64,000 nt of DNA from Sphingobacterium paludis (GTDB lineage Bacteria; Bacteroidota; Bacteroidia; Sphingobacteriales; Sphingobacteriaceae): NCBI RefSeq assembly GCF_004364125.1, contig NZ_SNZV01000005.1, positions 186,001-250,000 on the forward strand, in the 5' to 3' direction. The notes beneath the pieces are model-generated. The model saw nothing but the letters and a program-made list of their open reading frames with translations, made no database searches and had not been told where the DNA came from. The first letter of the stretch is position 1; each line of letters begins with the position of its first letter. Positions 35,098 to 43,774 of the stretch are shown here, one piece after another. Made by a program: the position numbers and the translations under genes.

Positions 35098-37239
35098 ATG
35101 CATATCTCCAAAGTCAGCTTGGTAAATTATAGAAATTTTGCAAATGCAAGTTTTCAATTCAATAAAGGAATAAATACCATAATCGGAGAAAACGGTTCTG
35201 GAAAGACAAATGTCTTTAGGGCAATAAGGTTGTTATTAGAAGATGCTTCCCTGCAATATGCTTATAAATTGACGGATGGAGATTTTAATAGGTCTTTGGA
35301 TAAGGGAAAATGGAAAGGTCATTGGATTATTATCAGTGTTGAATTTGATGAGCTTAACGATGAAGAAGCAATACAATCCTTGTTCATTCACGGTGTTGGA
35401 ATTGCCGCAGAAGATTATGTGAAAAAAGCTACTTACAACCTTTTCTTTCGTCCTAAAGCGGACATCAGACAAAAACTTTCCGAATTAGCTGAAGGCGATA
35501 CTGCCGGATTACAAGCGATACTCGATAGCATCACAATTCTGGATAATTACGAAACTTTCTTCACTGGCAAAAGCACTGCCGATTTTAATGACCCTGATGT
35601 ATATAAAGAACTTGTAGGCGATTTTGAAAATGTTATTTTTCCATCTACAATTGATACTTCCAAATTTGGCTCTAAAATTCCACATCAATTATCTGTTTCC
35701 AAAGAAACATCTTTCACGTTTATACAAGCATTAAGGGATGTAGTAAGCGATTTTCATAACAATAGAACTAATCCTTTACTAACTCTTTTGAAAAATAAAA
35801 GTGGAGAAATCAAAGAGGAAGATTACCAACCTATCAGCGATTTGGTTGAGCAATTAAATGAAAGTATCGAAGATTTGCCTGATGTACAAAATATAAGGTC
35901 AGATATAAAATCAACCATTCAGGATGCTGTCGGTCTTACCTATTCTCCATCTTCATTGTCTATTAAATCGAGTGTTCCTAATGAAGCCGAAAAATTGTTA
36001 CAATCATTGAAACTTTTTATCGGAGAACCCGGAGAGGAATATGAGGGCGGTATTCACGAATTAAGTTTAGGAGGTGCTAATCTAATATTTTTAACCCTGA
36101 AATTACTTGAGTTTAAGTATAGAAAATCAAAAGACACATTTGCCAATTTCCTTATTATTGAGGAACCGGAAGCCCATATACATAACCATATTCAAAAGAC
36201 CTTATTTGACAAATTGGATTATGGAGATACTCAAATTATCTATTCTACTCATTCTACACAAATATCCGAAGTAAGTAATGTTGAGAATATAAACATCCTT
36301 GCAAAGAAATTAAATTTCGCGGAAGTATATCAACCATCAACTGGTTTAACACCTGAAAGCATCAATCAAATACAGCGTTATTTGGATGCTGTAAGAACCA
36401 ATCTATTGTTTGCAAAGGGAATAATATTGGTTGAAGGAGATGCAGAGGAGATTTTAATACCCATAATGGCCAAGAAAGTATTTGGTGTAAGTCTTGACGA
36501 GCTTGGGATTAGCCTCATTAATATACGAAGTACAGGGTTTGAAAATGTAGCCCAACTTTTCCATGATAACCGGATAAAAAGAAAATGTGCAATTCTAACA
36601 GATTTAGATGATGCGATTTGTGATACAACAATTAATGAGGGCGACAGTGACCGATTAAAAAAATACAAAAGAAAAGTCGAGGCATCTAAACAAAAGGGAT
36701 TGGGACGTAAGGCTAAATTAGATGCTTTTGAAGCAGGGAATGATTGGATAAAGGCATTTTATGCTGATTACACCTTTGAAGTTGATTTTATAACTGAAGG
36801 TAACAAGGATGAAGTAATTGCTATAATAGACCAAGTATATACAGACCAACCAACAAGAGTACAAGCCAAAACAGATATTGAAGATGGTAATGTTGCAATT
36901 TACGGAAAGCGTGTCCTTACAATGGCTAAGCAGGAAGGTAAAGGTTGGTTTGCCATAATGTTAGGTAAACATATTTCTTTTAAAACAGAAATTCCGAATT
37001 ATATCGTTGATGCTATTCTTTTTGCCAAAGAAACATACGCTAACAATATTGTTGCAGATATCATTGAATATAGGATGAACAAGCATTTCGATGATGATAA
37101 TACTTTGGATTTTTCATCTTGCAGGGAGACCCTTACAAAGTATAGAGCCGAAGAAGCAACTTTAAATGACCTTGCTTTTGACTTGGACTTGATAATATCA
37201 GATGACCAACTATTAACATTCATAGATAAATTGAAATAG
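35098..37239 (+). CDS. gajA: OLD-family ATPase/TOPRIM nuclease, GajA-like
   Basis: 713 residues. An ABC-type ATPase has Walker A GENGSGKT (30-37), signature LSLGG (322-326), Walker B LIIEEPE (352-358) and STHS. The TOPRIM domain follows with Glu446 in ILVEGDAEE and Asp502/Asp504 in TDLDD. An OLD protein directly followed by a UvrD-type helicase is the class 2 OLD or Gabija arrangement, where GajA nicks DNA upon nucleotide depletion by phage. It is longer than the reference GajA (about 580 residues), with the extra length after the TOPRIM core. The two genes are 3 bp apart. Confidence 0.85.
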   Translation: MHISKVSLVNYRNFANASFQFNKGINTIIGENGSGKTNVFRAIRLLLEDASLQYAYKLTDGDFNRSLDKGKWKGHWIIISVEFDELNDEEAIQSLFIHGVGIAAEDYVKKATYNLFFRPKADIRQKLSELAEGDTAGLQAILDSITILDNYETFFTGKSTADFNDPDVYKELVGDFENVIFPSTIDTSKFGSKIPHQLSVSKETSFTFIQALRDVVSDFHNNRTNPLLTLLKNKSGEIKEEDYQPISDLVEQLNESIEDLPDVQNIRSDIKSTIQDAVGLTYSPSSLSIKSSVPNEAEKLLQSLKLFIGEPGEEYEGGIHELSLGGANLIFLTLKLLEFKYRKSKDTFANFLIIEEPEAHIHNHIQKTLFDKLDYGDTQIIYSTHSTQISEVSNVENINILAKKLNFAEVYQPSTGLTPESINQIQRYLDAVRTNLLFAKGIILVEGDAEEILIPIMAKKVFGVSLDELGISLINIRSTGFENVAQLFHDNRIKRKCAILTDLDDAICDTTINEGDSDRLKKYKRKVEASKQKGLGRKAKLDAFEAGNDWIKAFYADYTFEVDFITEGNKDEVIAIIDQVYTDQPTRVQAKTDIEDGNVAIYGKRVLTMAKQEGKGWFAIMLGKHISFKTEIPNYIVDAILFAKETYANNIVADIIEYRMNKHFDDDNTLDFSSCRETLTKYRAEEATLNDLAFDLDLIISDDQLLTFIDKLK

Positions 37240-37242
37240 GCT

Positions 37243-39057
37243 ATGTTCATTTGGGAAAAAAGAAGTCTGAACGAGGAACAAGAAACTGCAATCTTAGAGA
37301 ACGACAGTGTACTCTTGATTGCCTGCCCTGGTAGTGGAAAAACGAGAACACTTACATACAAAATCGCCTATGAATTAAGCAGGTTAAATTCCAATAAAGA
37401 GTTCGTTATTGCTATTACATACACGAATAATGCCGCTGATGAAATTAAAGAACGAGTGGAATTATTGGGGGTTGATACTACACAATTGTGGATTGGAACC
37501 ATTCATTCGTTCTGTATGGAATGGATATTAAAACCTTACCACCTGTATTCTGATAGGTTGAAAAACGGATTTAAAGTTTGTAATTCTTTTGATACTGAAA
37601 AGCTCTTGACCGAATTATGTAAAAAATATAGCAATCCAAAAGTTACTTTTTATGATTTCCAATACTATGCTACCATAAATGGCACATACAAGTTTACTTC
37701 AAAAAATAGTAATCAGAATGAGCATATAAAAGCTATTCTCCAAGAGTATTTTGGGATATTAAAAGCAAATAATCAACTGGATTTTGAGCAGATACTTTTT
37801 TATGCCTATGAATTGTTGAAATCAAAACCAATCATTTGTACCATCCTGTGCAAATTGTTTCCATTTATTTTGATTGATGAATACCAAGACACTAAAGAGA
37901 TACAATATCATATAATTTCCAAAATATTAAGTGCAAACAACGGATGTTCGAAAACATTAATTGTGGGTGACCCTAACCAATCTATTTATCACTCTTTAGG
38001 TGGTTTTCCGATGCCAAAGGATGAATTGGAAAAGCTTTTAGGGTTTAACTTGACACAATTGAGTTTAGACAAAAATTACAGGTCTTCTGAAGCTATAATA
38101 AATTACTTTGATTATTATAAAACATTTGCTACCCCCATTGTAGCATTCGGTAACGAGAAAGAATATAGCAGTTTAATTACGTATAATTTATCAGTTTCTT
38201 TAGATAACTTGATAGAAGAAATTGCAAAATTGATTTTGTTCAATGTACAAGAGGCAGGAATAAGTCCTAACGAAATTTGTATCGCAGCACCTCAATGGAT
38301 ACAGATTGCAAGTATTACAAGGAAACTTATGATTAGGCTTCCGGATTTTAGTTTTGATGGACCGGGAATGGCTCCGTTCTCCCGGGATATTGAGAATTTT
38401 TGGTTTAAAGTTTCAAGAATTGTCTTGACAGAACCATCGCCTTATATGTACGTTCGTCGTTTGCGTTGGAGTAAAGAAGTTTTGAATGAACTTGAAGCTG
38501 CGGGGGTAGATGTATCAAACTTATCAAATAAAGAATTTTTGAAAATCTGCAATTCTATTCAAGTGGATGAAAGTGATGGTTTGAGCTACTTACGGTCTTT
38601 CTTTGAACGAATTTGTGAAAACCTAAAAATACAAATTCAGAATTTCCCATTGCTTGAAGAACATCATACATCTTTTTTTGCGAGTTCTGAAAGTAGAATA
38701 CAAAGGCTTATTGATGAAGGAAATCCCTTTATTGGAGAGATTGAAAATTTCAGAAAAGTTTTCAAACAGAGAGATGGAATTACAGTCTCAACTATTCACG
38801 GCGTAAAAGGAGAAGAATATGATACAGTTATCGGTTTTGCTCTTCTCGATGACTATGTACCACATTTCAATGATACAAATGGCTATGAAAATTCAAAAAA
38901 GTTACTTTATGTTTTAGCGTCCAGAGCCAGAAAAAATTTGCATTTGATTTCAGAAACATCAAGGGGGGTAAATCGCTATAATCCGAATGGCAAAAGTCCA
39001 ACACCTCATTTGCTTGAATATAATTATGGGTATTCTACTATTGAATTTGATGATTAG
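37243..39057 (+). CDS. gajB: UvrD/PcrA-family helicase, GajB-like
   Basis: 604 residues. Superfamily 1 motifs occur in order: Walker A ACPGSGKT (27-34), TYTNNAADEI, GTIHSF, Walker B LIDEYQD (210-216), VGDPNQSIY, NYRSSEAI, STIHGVKGEEYDTV and LYVLASRARK. Coupled to the OLD gene it fits GajB, which activates GajA on DNA ends. It is somewhat longer than the reference of about 490 residues. Low G+C compared with tra genes supports separate acquisition. Confidence 0.85.
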   Translation: MFIWEKRSLNEEQETAILENDSVLLIACPGSGKTRTLTYKIAYELSRLNSNKEFVIAITYTNNAADEIKERVELLGVDTTQLWIGTIHSFCMEWILKPYHLYSDRLKNGFKVCNSFDTEKLLTELCKKYSNPKVTFYDFQYYATINGTYKFTSKNSNQNEHIKAILQEYFGILKANNQLDFEQILFYAYELLKSKPIICTILCKLFPFILIDEYQDTKEIQYHIISKILSANNGCSKTLIVGDPNQSIYHSLGGFPMPKDELEKLLGFNLTQLSLDKNYRSSEAIINYFDYYKTFATPIVAFGNEKEYSSLITYNLSVSLDNLIEEIAKLILFNVQEAGISPNEICIAAPQWIQIASITRKLMIRLPDFSFDGPGMAPFSRDIENFWFKVSRIVLTEPSPYMYVRRLRWSKEVLNELEAAGVDVSNLSNKEFLKICNSIQVDESDGLSYLRSFFERICENLKIQIQNFPLLEEHHTSFFASSESRIQRLIDEGNPFIGEIENFRKVFKQRDGITVSTIHGVKGEEYDTVIGFALLDDYVPHFNDTNGYENSKKLLYVLASRARKNLHLISETSRGVNRYNPNGKSPTPHLLEYNYGYSTIEFDD

Positions 39058-39102
39058 ATTGATAGATTATTTTAAGTTGATAAACAAAGGGAAGCTGTCT
39101 TT

Positions 39103-39741
39103 TCAGACAAACTCCCCAATGTCGAAATCCTCTAAATCACTTTTCCGCAAATCGGGAGAACTGAAATCTGTTCCGGCGGAGAGGCTCTTGTCCAACAACT
39201 CTGCAATCTTCCGTGAAGCCCCATCCATTGAGTTTTCGAGCAGACTTAACAATTCCGTTCCCTGTAATCGCTGAACTATATCTACCGCTTTCTGTTGCTG
39301 GGCAGGTTCAAGTGTATCTTGCTCCAACCATGCCCCCACGGTCGTCAGTTCATCAAAGGTAACCCCTGTGGCAAACTCATTGTCGCTGTCCTCAAACCCG
39401 TATTCATCCCATTCGTCTTCCTCATTTTCAAAATCGGACATACTCCCGAAAACTTCATCCGGCTCTCCCTCAATCTGCGGATTTTCCAATCCAAAACCTA
39501 TCCCGTAGGTTTCTGCACCAAAATTATCAGCTATCCCGTCACGTTCGCTCGATTGTCTCTTTGTGGCATTCGGTGGCAAGGTGTGGCGTTCCACAGGCTT
39601 GGGAAGCCCCATAATATCCGGCAGGTCGGGGCTTTTCTTTTCCGGCTTTATTTCCCTGCGGACGTTCTTATGGATGACCACCTTATCTTTCAGCAAAAGG
39701 ATAATGACGATGATAAGGCATATTACAATCAACGTTTCCAT
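39103..39741 (-). CDS. traD: TraD-like conjugal transfer protein
   Basis: 212 residues with an N-terminal membrane helix (about 3-17), a basic linker, a long acidic stretch (FENEEDEWDEYGFEDSDNEF) and a helical C-terminus. The position after the two DUF3408 genes corresponds to traD in CTnDOT-type operons. Its role in transfer is not known. It is the last gene before the Gabija island. Confidence 0.7.
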   Translation of the reverse strand: METLIVICLIIVIILLLKDKVVIHKNVRREIKPEKKSPDLPDIMGLPKPVERHTLPPNATKRQSSERDGIADNFGAETYGIGFGLENPQIEGEPDEVFGSMSDFENEEDEWDEYGFEDSDNEFATGVTFDELTTVGAWLEQDTLEPAQQQKAVDIVQRLQGTELLSLLENSMDGASRKIAELLDKSLSAGTDFSSPDLRKSDLEDFDIGEFV

Positions 39742-39743
39742 AG

Positions 39744-40019
39744 CTATAAGATTGGCTTTTGCTTGTCGGCGTAGATAATCTTTATTTCGTCTCCGAACTC
39801 CTCAAAGTGGTGTTTCAATACACTGTGCAGGTAATCTGTAAGGGTGATTTCTCCCTCTCCGAGCAGAAAGACGATACGGGATAATTTCTTATGGAAATCG
39901 GGGCTTATGTAGACCGATTTTCCGCACCTTGCCACGACCCCTGTCGGTCTTAAAAATGCCGATTTGTAATGCGCTTTGCGCAATACCTTTTCCGGTTGTT
40001 TTTGCTGTGTCTTGTTCAT
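39744..40019 (-). CDS. DUF3408-type protein of the tra operon
   Basis: 91 residues. The C-terminal half VYISPDFHKKLSRIVFLLGEGEITLTDYLHSVLKHHFEEF resembles the neighbouring 140-residue protein (VIGEDKIPLYAYLDNILEHHFEQF), so the two are paralogues. This ribbon-helix-helix-like DUF3408 is found after the ParA-like TraA. A DNA-binding or partition role is inferred. Gap of 2 bp to traD. Confidence 0.75.
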   Translation of the reverse strand: MNKTQQKQPEKVLRKAHYKSAFLRPTGVVARCGKSVYISPDFHKKLSRIVFLLGEGEITLTDYLHSVLKHHFEEFGDEIKIIYADKQKPIL

Positions 40020-40030
40020 AATCGAATGCT

Positions 40031-40453
40031 TTAAAAAATGGGTTTAAACTTATTATTGAAATCATCGGTGATGGCTTTCTCGAACTGTTCAAAATGATGT
40101 TCGAGAATATTGTCCAAATAGGCGTATAGGGGTATCTTGTCTTCGCCAATAACCTGCACGATACGGGAAAGCCGTTCGTGGTATTCCTGCCGGATGTAGA
40201 TGCTCTTATCGCCACGGCGTGTCATGGTGTGGCTATTGAGGAAACGCTCGCCATAGCCCGTATCGGAAGCCCTCTTTTGTCGGGTACGCTCTTTGGCTAC
40301 GGGCTTTTCCGTTGGCGTTTCCTTTGTCGGCTCTGCGCTCGGCTCTTGGGGGGCTACCGTCTGTTGGGGCTTCTTTGTTTCACCTGCCATAATGGACATG
40401 AGATATGCCTCGTCAATCGGAGCATTCGGCTTTTTCTTGTTTTCATTCTCCAT
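40031..40453 (-). CDS. DUF3408-type protein, TraB-like
   Basis: 140 residues. A Pro/Lys-rich N-terminal tail (PQQTVAPQEPSAEPTKETPT) is followed by KSIYIRQEYHERLSRIVQVIGEDKIPLYAYLDN, the DUF3408 core. It lies 5 bp after the ParA-like traA gene. It may be the ParB-like DNA-binding partner; this is inference. Confidence 0.75.
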   Translation of the reverse strand: MENENKKKPNAPIDEAYLMSIMAGETKKPQQTVAPQEPSAEPTKETPTEKPVAKERTRQKRASDTGYGERFLNSHTMTRRGDKSIYIRQEYHERLSRIVQVIGEDKIPLYAYLDNILEHHFEQFEKAITDDFNNKFKPIF

Positions 40454-40458
40454 AGCGG

Positions 40459-41226
40459 TTACAGTTTGACGGTTCTTAAAAATTCACTGATGAACAAATC
40501 CAAGCCGGAGGCTTTCATCAATCTTTTGTCGGGAGGTAACAGCGTGGAGCGGAAGACGGTCTTTGCCGTTGCCTCGCTTTCCTTGCGGAAGCGTTTGCTA
40601 TCGGCAATGCGTGTTTCCATTGCTTGCAGTCCGACCACGTTAATGACGTTGCCGTAGATTTCGTACAATTGCGATTTTTCCCTGCCATCGACCATGTTCC
40701 AAAACAGCCGTATGGTTTCGATGGAGGTCTGACCTTGTTTCATAAGGACATTGGTCAGCACATCGGTAAAGCTCAATGTGCTTTCCATGACCACACGGTC
40801 TGCCGTTATGGGCGAAAAGATATGGTGCATTCCTGCCAGTGTGTTCAGCAAGCCCGAAGTATTCACCGTTCCGGTCAAATCAAAGAAAACCACATCCACG
40901 GGAACGGTCGAGGACTGTACGAATGCTTCCGCATCCGTTAGGGCATTGTCAGCCTTGCTTTGCAGTACTGGATAGGCTTTCTTGTTGATGGTGGAAAATT
41001 GGCGGTGTGCCAGTTTTTTTAGTACTTCGTTCTGCATGACCGCTTTCAAATCCCGTTCCCTCATTTGACAGATGCTGTGCTGTGGATAATCGCAGTCAAA
41101 GACGGATACATTATAACCCATTTGGTAATGGAGTACGCTTGCGATAACTGTTGTAAACGTGCTTTTCCCAACGCCCCCTTTTTGGCTTGAAAAAGCAATG
41201 AATTTTGTCCTGTTTGTTGCTTCCAT
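40459..41226 (-). CDS. traA: ParA-like ATPase, TraA
   Basis: 255 residues. The N-terminus carries a deviant Walker A SQKGGVGKSTF, then VSVFDCDYPQHS and VVFFDLTGTVNT. This ParA/MinD-type ATPase opens the tra operon in CTnDOT-like elements and is probably involved in regulation or partitioning of the element. Confidence 0.9.
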   Translation of the reverse strand: MEATNRTKFIAFSSQKGGVGKSTFTTVIASVLHYQMGYNVSVFDCDYPQHSICQMRERDLKAVMQNEVLKKLAHRQFSTINKKAYPVLQSKADNALTDAEAFVQSSTVPVDVVFFDLTGTVNTSGLLNTLAGMHHIFSPITADRVVMESTLSFTDVLTNVLMKQGQTSIETIRLFWNMVDGREKSQLYEIYGNVINVVGLQAMETRIADSKRFRKESEATAKTVFRSTLLPPDKRLMKASGLDLFISEFLRTVKL

Positions 41227-41255
41227 TTCTATTCTATTTTTAAGTTTCTATTTCC

Positions 41256-41530
41256 GTGGACTGCCTGCCATCCGGCGTGAAACAGGGCTGTCATCCCTGC
41301 ACACCGTCCGGCAGTCTTGATACAATCCCGTCTGTCGGGCTTGCCATCATTCGTTCAGTCAGCCGTGCCGTCATTCCGGCTTTCACACAGGCAAGACCGA
41401 TAGCTTGCCTGTCGTCCTGCCCGATGGAATGGCTACCGGATAGCTTTCATGCCGTCCGGTATTCCTGCCTGCCATGCGGAACGCCGTCAAGTGTTCCGGC
41501 ATTCCTGCGCTCCGTATTTCAGAACTGCCA
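41256..41530. repeat. Reiterated short GC-rich motifs
   Basis: Variants of CCGTCATTCCGGC, CATCCGGC, CATCCCTGC, CCGTCCGG and GCATTCCTGC recur at irregular spacing of about 10-35 bp on the plus strand. They are degenerate and not in a fixed period. Function unknown. Confidence 0.5.
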
Positions 41531-41676
41531 TCGGGAGCGGATGTCTGCCAACAGGCTTGCGTGACTGATAGCGCAAAGAAGTAGGTTATTCCGTTCCATT
41601 GATTTAAAGCGGTAATCCACGGCATTTTTTGGCAATGTTTGGTCGTGGCGGAAAGGGCAATGCTTTGAACAAGCTA

Positions 41677-41875
41677 CCCTTACTTTGTAAGGGCTTAAAT
41701 GCAAGGGGTGGATGGAAAAATCATTGGAGTATGGAAGTTATGGGCGGAACGGCACAAAGCCGTTTTTTTCCGCTTTATCCAATCCGACCCGCAGGGCGGA
41801 TTTTCTGTTCACCCGAACAGAGCAAGTTATGTTTTGAGATGCTCGAAATAAATTCCGCACCTCAAAACCACTTGC
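41677..41875 (+). promoter_or_regulatory. Candidate oriT with four hairpins
   Basis: Hairpins are: CCCTTAC-TTT-GTAAGGG (41677-41693), AATCCG...CGGATT (41781-41802), CTGTTC-ACCC-GAACAG (41805-41820), and GCAAGT...TTTTGAG with CTCAAAA...ACTTGC (41822-41875). They lie 80-280 bp upstream of mobA. Origins of transfer are usually hairpin-rich and adjacent to relaxase genes. The nick site was not identified. Confidence 0.45.
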
Positions 41876-41957
41876 CCTTGCAGAGGGGTGAAAACCGCTC
41901 CGAAGTCGCAGTTTATAGTAATTAACTAAAGTTGAGCTCGCTGAAGCTCGGTTATTA

Positions 41958-42407
41958 ATGGATTTAGATATGGAAGACAACAGAAGAAACCGAACAAACA
42001 AAGTTGGTCGCAAGCCTAAGAAAGACCCTGCCATCCACCGTTATTCGATTAGTCTCAACGACATGGAAAACGCACAATTTCTTACGTTGTTTGAGCAATC
42101 GGGAATGAAAGTAATGGCACATTTTATTACAGTCTGCATCTTTCAGAAGCCAATCAAGACCGTAAAAATTGACATGGATGCAGTCAATTTTCATACGAGG
42201 CTGACCAATTTTTACAGCCAGTTCAGAGCGGTTGGCGTGAATTATAATCAAATCGTGAAGATACTTTACCGCAATTTCTCGGAGAAAAAGGCATCGGCTT
42301 ACCTCTTTAAACTGGAAAAGCAGACGGCAGAAATGGCGGACTTGTGCCGGAAAGTGATTGAGCTAACACAGGAATTTGAAAAAGAACACCTGCAAAAACA
42401 CAGATAA
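41958..42407 (+). CDS. mobA: Mobilization accessory protein MobA (relaxosome)
   Basis: 149 residues, basic. NRTNKVGRKPKKDPAIHRYSISLND suggests a ribbon-helix-helix DNA-binding start, followed by FLTLFEQSGMKVMAHFIT and an alpha-helical tail. It is directly followed by the relaxase (1-bp gap) and is a typical oriT-binding relaxosome accessory protein of CTn elements. Confidence 0.85.
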   Translation: MDLDMEDNRRNRTNKVGRKPKKDPAIHRYSISLNDMENAQFLTLFEQSGMKVMAHFITVCIFQKPIKTVKIDMDAVNFHTRLTNFYSQFRAVGVNYNQIVKILYRNFSEKKASAYLFKLEKQTAEMADLCRKVIELTQEFEKEHLQKHR

Positions 42408-42408
42408 T

Positions 42409-43704
42409 ATGATAGCAAAGATTGGAAAGGGTGAGAATTTGTACGGTGCTATTTCCTATAACCAAAAGAAGATTGACAGCGAAAACGGGCAGGTTCAGTT
42501 GTTGAACAGAATACCCGAAACATTGGATAATACCTATTCGACCGCTTACCTGCACCAGTGTTTTAAGCCGTATCTGTCCGCAAATATCAAAACTGAAAAG
42601 CCTGTGCGCCACATATCGCTGAACCCTGATCCTGCGGATAGGGTCAGCGATGGGCAGTTCGTAAATATGGCGCAGGAGTATATGGAGCGCATGGGGTATG
42701 GCAACCAACCTTATATCGTTTTTAAGCATACCGATATTGAACGCACCCATATCCATATCGTAACGGTCTGTGTGGGTTTGGACGGCAAGAAGCTACCGGA
42801 CAGTTACGACCATCCACGTTCGATGGCAATCTGTCGGGATTTGGAACAAACGTACAACCTTATACCTGCCACGGAAAAACAGCGCACCGGAAACGAGCAG
42901 GTATTCCGTCCGGTGGATTACAGAGCCGGAGACGTTAAGAGCCAAATCGCATCGGTGGTGCGACACCTGCCGAAGTATTATGGGTACGCAAGCCTCGGCG
43001 CATACAATGCCTTGCTTTCGCTTTTCAATATTACGGCAGAGGAAGTCAAAGGGGAATTGCACGGACAGCCCAAAAACGGGCTTGTCTATTTTGCATTGAA
43101 CGAACAGGGAGAAAAAGCGAGCAATCCTTTTAAAGCATCGCTTTTCGGTAAACAGGCAGGACTGGACGAACTGCAAAACCAATTTGCACAGGCTAAGGAG
43201 AAAATGAAAGCCGACCCCACAAGAGCCGTACTGAAAAGCACCATTGAAGTAGCGATGCACACCGCCACTAACGAAGCCGATTTTAAAAAGCAACTGTTGG
43301 AGCAGGGCATCAATACCGTGGTACGGCGCAACGATGAGGGGCGTATCTACGGTATGACCTTTATCGACCATGAAAGCCGTACCGTTTGGAACGGTTCAGC
43401 TTTGGGCAAAAACCTATCGGCTAATGTCTTTAATGATTGGTGGAATGAGCAGGCAGTCGGGCAACGTCAAGATGCTGAAAAAGCAACCGCACAAAACCAG
43501 TCGCCGACCGCAGGCACCACCGTAGAGAAAGAAGAAGCCCATTCACTTTTTAACTTCCTTAATAAAGAACAGCCGACCGATGATTTATGGATAGACGGAT
43601 TGGGAGGGCTATTGCCGGAAGCACAGGGCGAAGACTACGATGAACAGGCATTTGCCAACCGTATGAAGAAAAAGAAGAAACACAGAAAATGGGGAAGACA
43701 ATAA
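42409..43704 (+). CDS. mobB: Relaxase MobB
   Basis: 431 residues from the ATG at 42409; an in-frame start at 42376 would overlap mobA and is less likely. MIAKIGKGENLYGAISYNQKK and the metal-binding motif HTDIERTHIHIVTVCVG (His107, His114, His116) are typical of the relaxase/mobilization nuclease domain. It should nick oriT and stay bound to the 5' end through a Tyr. The C-terminal part is polar and ends KKKKKHRKW. Confidence 0.92.
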   Translation: MIAKIGKGENLYGAISYNQKKIDSENGQVQLLNRIPETLDNTYSTAYLHQCFKPYLSANIKTEKPVRHISLNPDPADRVSDGQFVNMAQEYMERMGYGNQPYIVFKHTDIERTHIHIVTVCVGLDGKKLPDSYDHPRSMAICRDLEQTYNLIPATEKQRTGNEQVFRPVDYRAGDVKSQIASVVRHLPKYYGYASLGAYNALLSLFNITAEEVKGELHGQPKNGLVYFALNEQGEKASNPFKASLFGKQAGLDELQNQFAQAKEKMKADPTRAVLKSTIEVAMHTATNEADFKKQLLEQGINTVVRRNDEGRIYGMTFIDHESRTVWNGSALGKNLSANVFNDWWNEQAVGQRQDAEKATAQNQSPTAGTTVEKEEAHSLFNFLNKEQPTDDLWIDGLGGLLPEAQGEDYDEQAFANRMKKKKKHRKWGRQ

Positions 43705-43716
43705 TAAACTAATTTT

Positions 43717-43760
43717 ACACATAAAGTTAATGCTATATAGTCTATCAACTTTAGGTGTGT
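43717..43760. terminator. Possible hairpin between mobB and esterase
   Basis: ACAC...AAGTT and AACTT...GTGT arms flank a 20-nt loop between the convergent ends. Imperfect and without a clear T-run. Confidence 0.3.
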
Positions 43761-43774
43761 ATGGGCTTATCACT

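Larger units (their letters stand above)
34500..39102. other. Gabija-type defence island inserted between traD and traE
   Basis: A plus-strand, AT-rich two-gene unit with its own 190-bp upstream region interrupts the minus-strand tra gene order, so traE-traQ and traA-traD are separated by about 4.2 kb (34908-39102). Boundaries were not marked by repeats that I could see. Confidence 0.6.
41227..41957. other. traA/mobA intergenic region, repetitive and hairpin-rich
   Basis: 730 bp between divergent traA and mobA with no gene I would support; short open frames give low-complexity Arg/Pro-rich products. The left half has GC-rich reiterated motifs, the right half several hairpins described separately. 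Confidence 0.6.

Noticed and set aside
41383..41625. 80-codon minus-strand frame in the traA/mobA gap
   Set aside because: Low-complexity product derived from the GC-rich repeats; no start context or family resemblance.
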